DNA of 64,000 nt from an uncultured Pseudomonadota bacterium. Lineage in GTDB: Bacteria; Pseudomonadota; Gammaproteobacteria; Comchoanobacterales; Comchoanobacteraceae. Location: the NCBI GenBank assembly GCA_913020085.1, contig CAJVZW010000001.1, forward strand, positions 148,704 to 212,703. The letters run 5' to 3'. The stretch's first letter is position 1. Every line of letters starts with the position of its first letter. Below the pieces are notes generated by a model that was given only the letters and a program-made list of their open reading frames with translations, did no database searches and was not told where the DNA came from. Made by a program: the position numbers and the translations under genes. Of this stretch, positions 15,949-23,236 are shown in pieces.

Positions 15949-18060
15949 ATGACAAATTTTCTACCCTCATCTGCTGCTATTTTGATCATGATGCTCATTA
16001 CATCAGCTTTTAGCTATGCTGAAGATAGTTGCCAATATGATATGCCTGCAATCTATGAAGCCACATCGCCCAAGCCATCACTTGAGATCGTTGGTGAGTA
16101 TCCAATTAAAATGTCTGATCGGTTTTTGAGGTCTAAACATCCGGTCAGTGTTTTTACGGGAGATTATAAAATTACATTAAAGAAAATGAATTTCAATACC
16201 AAGAGCTTATTTCTTAAGGCCCGTGGGTTGGTTCTTAGTTCACTACAGTTTGTTATTAAGGCAGAAAGCGCTGTAATGAATTTATCAAATCATAGCGGGA
16301 AATTGAATAATGTCGATTACTGGATTCAACATGAGTATGTTGTTTCAAATGGCAAGGCAAATTCTGCAGCATGGCAAGATAAACAATTGTTGCTTCAACG
16401 TGCTACTTATACACAATGTCCACCTAACAAGCGCATTTGGGAATTTTATGCAAAGTCGGTCACTGTGCCAAAAGGAAGTAAGTATGTTGATCTGGAGCTA
16501 CCAGGGTTAAAACTCTTTGGGTGGGATCTTGGTCAGGTTTCACAACGACTTCGGTTCCCCGTAGGGACCGAGCGTGCCAGTGGTTGGTTGCCACCACAGG
16601 TGAGTATTAACTCTCGTCTTGGCTTGGGCGTAGGTTTGCCATATTATCACGTTATTGACCCTTTCTCAGATGTTGAGCTCACCTCTATTTTCTATACTCG
16701 TCCAGCATTGACACTACATACTTTTTACCGATTAGTTTCAGGTGACTTCTATTACAGCCTGAACGGATATTTTGTACCATTTGACCGAACAGACGACAAC
16801 TCACAAAATAGCCGTTATGCCATGGCACTAAAGATAAAATCAGACCCACGCCTATCATGGAAGTTGATCGGAAATTTCGGATATGTGGGTGATAAGTGGT
16901 GGACACGAGACTATACCTATGTGGACAGGGAGAACCAATCATTTATCCCATCTAATTTAGAAATTTCTCATCAGTCATTAAACGAATATTGGCGGCTACT
17001 GTTTCGCCGGTTCCAGTATTTAGACACAGGGCTTGACTCGTTATTTGTATATGAGCGATTACCGGAGATTAATTATAGAAAAATCATTCCAGTTGATCAG
17101 TCCACACAGTTTATTTTTGAAGAAGATGCGGTTATTTTCTCTCCTAAAGGCCATTCTGATCAAGAATTAACTTCTGGATTTCGTTCAACAGGGGAGGTGG
17201 GTATTTTACATCTTCAGCGGGACAGGTTTTTGGTTGAGCAGTCAATCAAGGTGCGTTGGCTGTTACATAGTAAAAGTCACAAAACTGGTCAGTTTGTAAT
17301 GGCGCCGGATATGAAATTTTCTATAGGCGAGGATTTTATGGAAGGCGAAGCACTTTTGAGTCCATCGGTGTCTTTTCACTGGGTGCCATTTTCCGATCAA
17401 TCAGATACGCCAATTTATGATGGTGTTTCCATTGGGGACCTTAGTTTTGAGAGCAACCAACTAGCGCAAGATCGGATATTTGATCGGTCTGATATACAGC
17501 TTAAATTGGCTGTTTCAAAAGCAAACTCTCAATTTACTGTTTCGGGAAGATACGCAGTTAACTTACATCAAACTTGTGTAGATCCAAACTGTGAGATTGA
17601 CTGGCTTGCAAAACATCATATGTCACCTTTGAGCATTGAGTGGGTAGGCAATTTAGAGTCTCAAATATTTAATGTGAAATCAGAATGGGTCAATGAGGCT
17701 CCTTATATGAATTTGCTTGTAATGAATGTAAGCGGCGAATCAAATGCTTTAAAATATACTCTAGGTTATGAGTGGCACCGGCAATACTATAACTTGAACA
17801 AACAAAATACCATTTCGGGAGCTAGCCGATTAATGTTGGATTTGCTGGCAAATATAGATGATAAATGGCAGCTGGATCTAAAACCGAACGTTATTTTTGA
17901 TGGCAGGACAAGATTAGGATATGATGCTGCCATGAAGTATCGGGACTGTTGTTTCGCTGCGAGTATTAATTTGTCGCTGTCTCCAAGAACATACGATGGC
18001 TTGATGCGTTTTTCCCATCGGCCTGAGTTATCTTTTCAAATGTCATTGTCTCCTTTATAA
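15949..18060 (+). CDS. lptD: LPS-assembly protein LptD
   Basis: This 703-residue outer-membrane protein inserts lipopolysaccharide into the outer leaflet with LptE. A signal peptide ends near residue 24 (SYA). An LptA-like beta-jellyroll (about 40-170) is followed by the barrel, with the recognisable FPVGTERASGWLPP and GLPYYHVIDP region. Four cysteines lie where the E. coli inter-domain disulfides form: Cys28, one near residue 165 (TQCPP) and the adjacent pair Cys667-Cys668. It is somewhat short (E. coli 784). It is divergent from amgK and upstream of surA, the normal context. DsbB at 35631 would support its disulfides. Confidence 0.94.
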   Translation: MTNFLPSSAAILIMMLITSAFSYAEDSCQYDMPAIYEATSPKPSLEIVGEYPIKMSDRFLRSKHPVSVFTGDYKITLKKMNFNTKSLFLKARGLVLSSLQFVIKAESAVMNLSNHSGKLNNVDYWIQHEYVVSNGKANSAAWQDKQLLLQRATYTQCPPNKRIWEFYAKSVTVPKGSKYVDLELPGLKLFGWDLGQVSQRLRFPVGTERASGWLPPQVSINSRLGLGVGLPYYHVIDPFSDVELTSIFYTRPALTLHTFYRLVSGDFYYSLNGYFVPFDRTDDNSQNSRYAMALKIKSDPRLSWKLIGNFGYVGDKWWTRDYTYVDRENQSFIPSNLEISHQSLNEYWRLLFRRFQYLDTGLDSLFVYERLPEINYRKIIPVDQSTQFIFEEDAVIFSPKGHSDQELTSGFRSTGEVGILHLQRDRFLVEQSIKVRWLLHSKSHKTGQFVMAPDMKFSIGEDFMEGEALLSPSVSFHWVPFSDQSDTPIYDGVSIGDLSFESNQLAQDRIFDRSDIQLKLAVSKANSQFTVSGRYAVNLHQTCVDPNCEIDWLAKHHMSPLSIEWVGNLESQIFNVKSEWVNEAPYMNLLVMNVSGESNALKYTLGYEWHRQYYNLNKQNTISGASRLMLDLLANIDDKWQLDLKPNVIFDGRTRLGYDAAMKYRDCCFAASINLSLSPRTYDGLMRFSHRPELSFQMSLSPL

Positions 18061-18116
18061 GATTGATATCTTATTCAGACTCATTATAATGGTTATACCA
18101 TATAACGGAATTACTG

Positions 18117-18959
18117 ATGAAAAAATTACTTAGCCTCTTGCTTGTTGCCTGTCTCACCGCCTTTGCGATCAAGGATTCGACTTACATGCGTGTCAATGAT
18201 GCCGTGATTACACAATCTGAATATGATCAGTACAAGCAGTTTGTTAGTAAGTTTGTGCCTCAAGAGCGTCTAAATGATCAGAAGGCATTCCAGGAAGAGG
18301 TTAATAACTATATTACGGAATTGATGATTGTTAAATCAGAAGCAAAGCAAATGGGACACGAGATAAGCAAAGATATGAAGAATAAAGTGCTTGTTGATAT
18401 TGCTAAAAATAATGGCATCACATTGCAAGAAGTGAAAGATAATCTAAAGAAAGATAAGGTTAATCCTGAGCTTTTTGCTGAGTATCAACTTCTTGGTCAA
18501 GTACTAAGCCAAATTGTTAAAGAGCGTTTTGAGGCAGGGTTTTCTGTGACTCAAAAACAAATCAAAGACAAGCAAAAAGAGCTGACGCACAAGCAGGCAG
18601 ATCTCAACATGGCAGTTGTTAAGACAAAGATTCCGACAGTTGAGGAGAAAAAGAACCTAAAGACAGCACTTGAAAAGAAAGCGAATGCTGGAAATGCAGA
18701 GTTTATGGCAATCAGCTGGCAGCCAATTAAGGCATTCCCAGAAGAGGTGCAGAAAGATTTTTCAGCTCTGAAGGATAAAGCTTTTTCATCTGCTCATGAG
18801 CTTGAAGGTCGTACAGTCATGTTTCAGTTGCTTGCAAAGCGTGATTTTGTTCCAACATCAGAGCAAATTAAAAATGCTTTACTTGGTGAGTACCTGATGG
18901 CTAAGCAAAAGAACTGGATGGAAAACAAAAAATCTGAAGCGCGAATTATTACTTATTAA
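18117..18959 (+). CDS. surA: SurA-like periplasmic chaperone, reduced form
   Basis: This 280-residue exported protein lies between lptD and rsmA, the surA position. The N-terminal part matches the SurA chaperone core: VNDAVITQSEYDQY, then a helical region with ELMIVKSEAKQMG. The C-terminal half has no recognisable parvulin (rotamase) motifs, and the protein is much shorter than E. coli SurA (428), so it is probably a chaperone without prolyl-isomerase domains. The signal sequence contains LLVAC, which fits a lipobox with Cys12, although a signal-peptidase I site at AFA is also possible. Its stop overlaps the rsmA start. Confidence 0.78.
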   Translation: MKKLLSLLLVACLTAFAIKDSTYMRVNDAVITQSEYDQYKQFVSKFVPQERLNDQKAFQEEVNNYITELMIVKSEAKQMGHEISKDMKNKVLVDIAKNNGITLQEVKDNLKKDKVNPELFAEYQLLGQVLSQIVKERFEAGFSVTQKQIKDKQKELTHKQADLNMAVVKTKIPTVEEKKNLKTALEKKANAGNAEFMAISWQPIKAFPEEVQKDFSALKDKAFSSAHELEGRTVMFQLLAKRDFVPTSEQIKNALLGEYLMAKQKNWMENKKSEARIITY

Positions 18960-19711
18960 TGTCGGCCCGTTTCGGTCAGCATTTTCTGACAGATTCAGCG
19001 GTAATTGATAGAATTATTGCCTCCTTACCTAAGGGTGATTTTGACTCAGTGATTGAGATCGGCCCAGGTAAGGGAGCAATTACCAAACGGCTTATTAATT
19101 TATTTCCTGAAAATCTCCATTTAATTGAACTTGACAAGCGACTTTTGCCAAAGCTAGAGAGTCGCTTTTCGTCTGCACATATATTTAACGAAGATGCAGT
19201 GAAGTTTGACTACAATTCTGTTTCTGGAGAAAACATCCTTTGTGTTGGAAACCTTCCATATGAAATTTCATCTCCGTTATTGTTTGCTCTTAGTGAGTAC
19301 ACGCCAATCAAAGAGATGTACTTTATGGTTCAACACGAATTTGCATTACGCGCAGTAGCTAGCAAGGGGAAAGAGGTAGGGCGACTTAGTTTTATGCTGC
19401 AAGTATTCTTCCATGTTTTTTATGACTGGGAGGTGCTGCCTGAGGCCTTTTCTCCCCCGCCGAAGGTACTATCAGCAATGATGCATTTGCAACGGCGTGA
19501 CAAGCCGTTAACAACAAGAATTAGAGAGCTTGATTACTTATTAAAGTTGGCATTTTCCAAAAGAAGGAAGATGCTCAGGCAGATCTTCAAAAACGTTGAT
19601 GTTGATTTTTCATCACTTGAAATTAATCCAGAATATCGCCCTGAACAGGTCTCACTTTCACAGTGGGTCAACTGGGCAGAAGTTTTTCAGCTTCCAGTAG
19701 AGCCTCAGTGA
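18959..19711 (+). CDS. rsmA: 16S rRNA dimethyladenosine transferase RsmA (KsgA)
   Basis: This 250-residue SAM-dependent methyltransferase modifies the two adenosines of helix 45 late in 30S assembly. It shows the GQHFL start, the SAM motif IEIGPGKGAIT, the acidic ELDKRL, the catalytic NLPYEISSP and the C-terminal FSKRRKMLRQ. It overlaps surA by one base. pdxA, which usually lies between surA and rsmA, is absent, and so are apaG and apaH downstream. The following 236 bases are AT-rich and show only a short hairpin (CCTGT-GAG-ACAGG). Confidence 0.96.
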   Translation: MSARFGQHFLTDSAVIDRIIASLPKGDFDSVIEIGPGKGAITKRLINLFPENLHLIELDKRLLPKLESRFSSAHIFNEDAVKFDYNSVSGENILCVGNLPYEISSPLLFALSEYTPIKEMYFMVQHEFALRAVASKGKEVGRLSFMLQVFFHVFYDWEVLPEAFSPPPKVLSAMMHLQRRDKPLTTRIRELDYLLKLAFSKRRKMLRQIFKNVDVDFSSLEINPEYRPEQVSLSQWVNWAEVFQLPVEPQ

Positions 19712-19947
19712 TAAATTTTGTCTCGTTAGTTGCACAATATACAAATATTATAACCATGCCTGTGAGACAGGACTTTCTAAGCAGTTGAAAAATATCGGCA
19801 AATTTAAAATTCACATACTTATCAACATTTGTTTTTAAGATAATGATTTAAAATATCTTTTCTTTTTTGTTGCTTATTGGGAATCATTATTAAGCATTTT
19901 TTAATATTTTTATCCCTATGCTAAAGCAACAAATATGGAGAATATCA

Positions 19948-20787
19948 ATGGCAATAGAATATTATTTTGGAAACAGGAAACATTTTTTATCAGAGGCTGT
20001 CATCGCACAAAACCTAGCATTAAGGTACACAAAATATGGAATGGGGAAAGAAAGCCGTGATACTTATTTCGAGGGACTGGTGCCAGTAAAGTCAGATAAT
20101 AAGTTTGACCAGGGTATCGGCTGGATTAATAATTATAAAAATACAATCTTCACGATTGTGTTCTCTGCAATAGTCGCTTCCTCGGCTCCTTTTATCATCT
20201 CATTATTATTATATGGTATGCCTGTTGTTCCTTTATCGATGATATTGTACCCGTCAGCTGTGGCAGCTTATTTTGGCTCAGTTTTTGTATCTTACGTATT
20301 TGGATGGGCAGCAAATCGATCGGTCGCCTCTGACTCTGTCATAGATCGTTACATTACTGAAAACTATTCGCAGCAGATGAGTAGTAAGGATTTGGCTATC
20401 AAAGTACAGTCATTACTCGACAAAGGAGGAGTGTTGGGGCGTTTGATAAATTATTTTAGATATGAAAAAGAAATATCAGCTCCTGCCATTAGTTTCTTAG
20501 TGGCTGGTGGTATTACGATGGGGATCGCTTCATTGTCAATGCTTGGTATTTTGATTCACTTACCAAGTCTTATCTCTCTTTGCTTAGGTGTAGTATCAGG
20601 CTTATGTTTTATTTCTGGTGCTATTTTATGGCCGCGTGAAAGCACTCGAATTGATATAAACCATTGTAATGTCAATCAAGAATCCTCTAGTGCGACATTA
20701 ATGCCAGTGCTTGTTGATAGACTGCCCCTAAGATTTGCTAATAACAGCGTCTTTGATGAAGTGCCTGACAGTGCTTACCGGAATTAA
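19948..20787 (+). CDS. Four-helix membrane protein of unknown function
   Basis: I do not recognise this 279-residue protein. The ATG at 19948 is chosen for the GGAG eight bases upstream; an earlier ATG at 19918 has none. It has a soluble start of about 60 residues and two closely spaced hydrophobic pairs: about residues 63-115 (FTIVFSAIVASSAPFII, then a stretch ending VSYVFGW) and about 180-228. Soluble segments lie between them and at the C-terminus. There is no signal peptide and there are no transport motifs. The two bilobed hydrophobic blocks are reminiscent of inclusion-membrane or vacuole-membrane effectors of intracellular bacteria, but this is inference only. It stands alone, with AT-rich gaps on both sides. 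Confidence 0.72.
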   Translation: MAIEYYFGNRKHFLSEAVIAQNLALRYTKYGMGKESRDTYFEGLVPVKSDNKFDQGIGWINNYKNTIFTIVFSAIVASSAPFIISLLLYGMPVVPLSMILYPSAVAAYFGSVFVSYVFGWAANRSVASDSVIDRYITENYSQQMSSKDLAIKVQSLLDKGGVLGRLINYFRYEKEISAPAISFLVAGGITMGIASLSMLGILIHLPSLISLCLGVVSGLCFISGAILWPRESTRIDINHCNVNQESSSATLMPVLVDRLPLRFANNSVFDEVPDSAYRN

Positions 20788-20930
20788 CAATAGCTGCAGG
20801 GACGCATTCTTTTTACAATTAAATTAACGCTTGTTTTAAATGAGAATTATAATTTCAAATGGTGATACTGTATAGATTTTTGTTTTATTAAATTAATATT
20901 ATGTATCTAGTGAAAAAAAACGAGGTAAAA

Positions 20931-21527
20931 ATGATTGATAAGACTTTTTCTGTGGCTGTTATAGGAGGTATTTGTACAGGGAAGAGTGCATTTTCTGAGA
21001 CCTTTTCTGCTTTTGGCGCAGAGGTTCTTAGTGCTGATCGATTTGTTCATCAGTTGCTTGGTCAAGAAGTGTACCAGGCTCAGATAAGAGAGTTATTTCA
21101 AATGCCAAGTAAGACAGATTTCTCACTAAGTTATGTTCGTCAGTCGATGCTTGAGGATAAAAACAAACGCACCCAGCTTGAGCAGTTACTGCATCCAGAA
21201 GTCACCAATAGAATTGAAGAAAAAATTAAAAAATCATCAGCAAGATATTGTGTTGTTGAGATGCCTCTCTACGTTGAGATCAACTGCCCACTCTCTTTTG
21301 ATCGTGTTTTATTAATCGATGTGCCTGAGAATCTTCAGATTGAGAGATTGAAAAATAGGAAAATCACTGAGAGCCAAGCTAAAGAGTTTATTTCAATACA
21401 GTCTATAAAAAAAGATAGATACCACGTTGCACATGAAATAATCTGGAATACGATCGCATATGAGAATATTACCAATGTCGTGAAACGCCTTCATATGCAC
21501 TATCAGACCCTCAGTGCAATGGCATAA
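20931..21527 (+). CDS. coaE: Dephospho-CoA kinase
   Basis: This 198-residue P-loop kinase performs the last step of coenzyme A synthesis. The start at 20931 has GAGG five bases ahead; an ATG at 20901 in frame has no such site. The P-loop is GGICTGKS, where the family usually has GGIGSGKS. The LSADRFVHQLL stretch and the HPEVTNRI motif are characteristic, and the lid segment with KNRKITESQAKEFISIQ is present. coaE followed by zapD is the usual gammaproteobacterial order; yacG is missing here. Confidence 0.93.
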   Translation: MIDKTFSVAVIGGICTGKSAFSETFSAFGAEVLSADRFVHQLLGQEVYQAQIRELFQMPSKTDFSLSYVRQSMLEDKNKRTQLEQLLHPEVTNRIEEKIKKSSARYCVVEMPLYVEINCPLSFDRVLLIDVPENLQIERLKNRKITESQAKEFISIQSIKKDRYHVAHEIIWNTIAYENITNVVKRLHMHYQTLSAMA

Positions 21528-21547
21528 TTAATGTGATAGACTGACTC

Positions 21548-22312
21548 ATGATTTATGAATATCCGTGTCATGATGTCAGTAGATTTTGTTTGAGGGTGGA
21601 GAAACTATCAAAACAAATTATTGCCCTCAGAAAGATAGCAACGCCAATGGCTATGCATATGGCCATAGAGCATCAGGTTGAGCTGATTCAGCTACTAGAT
21701 CGTCCAGATATAAGGACAAAGCTTAGTAAATTATTCCAAGTTTTTTTGTCTCGTTACCAAGATTTCTTATCACATGAATCAGTTGACCGCAGGCAGGTGA
21801 GAGACATAATTGATCAAATCAAAGAACATATGGCTTTTTTACAGAAGCGCGCAAGGTCATCACTCCAAGAAATACATCAATCAAGTTTGACTAGTATGCT
21901 CCTTCAGAATATTTCTTCTCCTGGGCGACTTACTGATTTTAGTGTGCCTTTTTTAAAGGTGTTAAAGCAGCATATAAATACTCAAAATCAGCCAATGTGG
22001 TTGAATGACTGGTTTGGTCTTATCAGTCCATTTATCCGCCTAAGTGAACTGATGTTGGAATTATTACGTTTAGATACTTATGAGTATGATTTAATCACGG
22101 AGGCAGGCCAGTGCCACCTTGAGCTTAAAAGTAGTGAAGAGGTGTTTTTAATTCAAATTCTTATTGATGATGACTTAATATTCCCAACCATTATTTATGG
22201 GAAGCACCGGTTATCTGTCCATTTTCAGGAGATGTCACAAAGAATGGAGCAAACTAATGCTTTTGTTGTCAAGCGGCAGATCACAACCCGAGTAAAATTA
22301 TCAAAAATTTAA
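21548..22312 (+). CDS. zapD: Cell division protein ZapD
   Basis: This 254-residue protein crosslinks FtsZ filaments in the cytosol. The family pattern is seen at the start (YEYPCHDVSRFCLRVEKL), in the middle (SSPGRLTDFSVP, WLNDWF) and at the end (FPTIIYGKHRLSVHF). It is divergent from E. coli ZapD but colinear. It starts 20 bases after coaE and is convergent with mutT. Its partner FtsZ is encoded at 42677-43870. Confidence 0.9.
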   Translation: MIYEYPCHDVSRFCLRVEKLSKQIIALRKIATPMAMHMAIEHQVELIQLLDRPDIRTKLSKLFQVFLSRYQDFLSHESVDRRQVRDIIDQIKEHMAFLQKRARSSLQEIHQSSLTSMLLQNISSPGRLTDFSVPFLKVLKQHINTQNQPMWLNDWFGLISPFIRLSELMLELLRLDTYEYDLITEAGQCHLELKSSEEVFLIQILIDDDLIFPTIIYGKHRLSVHFQEMSQRMEQTNAFVVKRQITTRVKLSKI

Positions 22313-22320
22313 AATAGAGC

Positions 22321-22761
22321 TTAATCTGTTTGTAATTGGGTCTTTAGATACATTGAAATATATTTATTAGCTGGAAGAAGCTTGACCGTCTCGATGTCGT
22401 TAATATTGATCCACTGATTATTTTGGTTTTCTTTCCCGAATGGAATTCCTTCGAATTCACAAACAAGCCATACAGCAAGCCACCGGTGATTGGGATTACA
22501 TAGGCTCATAATTTGTTTAGTTTCAATAACCTTTACTCCCACCTCTTCATCAAGTTCCCGCTTAAGGGCCATTAACGAGGTTTCGCTTTGCTCAACTTTT
22601 CCGCCAGGAAATTCCCAAAACCCAGGCATACTTTGCGTGGCTTGGCGCTGTGTAATGAAGACTTCTTTGCCTTTTAAGAGTAAGCCAACAGAAGCATGGT
22701 AAAAGTCAAAAGAGGGAAGGTTTATTGTCGGTATTTCCACTGAGGTACTCGCAGGTGTCAT
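22321..22761 (-). CDS. mutT: 8-oxo-dGTP diphosphatase MutT (Nudix hydrolase)
   Basis: This 146-residue Nudix hydrolase cleans oxidised dGTP from the nucleotide pool. The Nudix box is perfect: G, five residues, E, seven residues, then RELDEEVGV. QRQATQSMPGFWEFPGGK is typical of MutT itself. It has an N-terminal extension of about 20 residues before the domain, overlapping a possible small gene upstream. In many gammaproteobacteria mutT lies close to secA and coaE, as here. Confidence 0.93.
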   Translation of the reverse strand: MTPASTSVEIPTINLPSFDFYHASVGLLLKGKEVFITQRQATQSMPGFWEFPGGKVEQSETSLMALKRELDEEVGVKVIETKQIMSLCNPNHRWLAVWLVCEFEGIPFGKENQNNQWININDIETVKLLPANKYISMYLKTQLQTD

Positions 22762-22960
22762 AGTAAATAAGGTTAATCTGGTGTGCTAACCGTGCGATGG
22801 CATGAGGAAGAGTAAGCGGAGTGTTTTTTGTAATAAAGATTACACAGAATAAAGAAATCTGTGCAAATAGTAATATAACGAGTACACAACTGAAGAAAAC
22901 CAGCTCCAGTAAAGATTGCCATATGGCGGGGGATAGAATTTTTTGATACCAGTGCTGCAT
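22706..22960 (-). CDS. Possible small membrane protein upstream of mutT
   Basis: This is an 84-residue frame with one strong hydrophobic stretch (about residues 18-43, LELVFFSCVLVILLFAQ) and a polar end. It would overlap the mutT start by 56 bases. The ribosome-binding site is weak (GGATC at a distance of seven). No family is recognised. It is listed because the frame is hydrophobic in a pattern suited to a membrane protein and fills an otherwise empty stretch; it may equally be non-coding. Confidence 0.3.
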   Translation of the reverse strand: MQHWYQKILSPAIWQSLLELVFFSCVLVILLFAQISLFCVIFITKNTPLTLPHAIARLAHQINLIYYDTCEYLSGNTDNKPSLF

Positions 22961-23236
22961 AAGTAAGATCCATTTATGGTCATTGTAATTCTAAATAAGG
23001 AAGATGTAAATTAAAAAGGGGACGACTCTTATGTTGTGGCCGCTTGGGTGATTTATTATTAAGAAGTGAAGATATTTCTTATTTTCACATGAGAATATTA
23101 AGGTATTATTAACGGGGCAGATAAAAAAATTAATCTAATATATGCTAAAAATTACCACTTTATTTTTATATACTAGGATAAAGCGTGCTATTCGATTATA
23201 TTGCTTAAAATGTAGGCTAAGAAATTGACCATTTAT
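22961..23236. other. Intergenic region between secA and mutT
   Basis: This AT-rich stretch holds no reading frame with coding features and no clear terminator hairpin after secA on the minus strand. Nothing definite is seen in it. Confidence 0.5.

Noticed and set aside
19758..19775. Short hairpin after rsmA as a terminator
   Set aside because: The stem is only five pairs and the following bases (ACTTTCT) are not a proper T-run.
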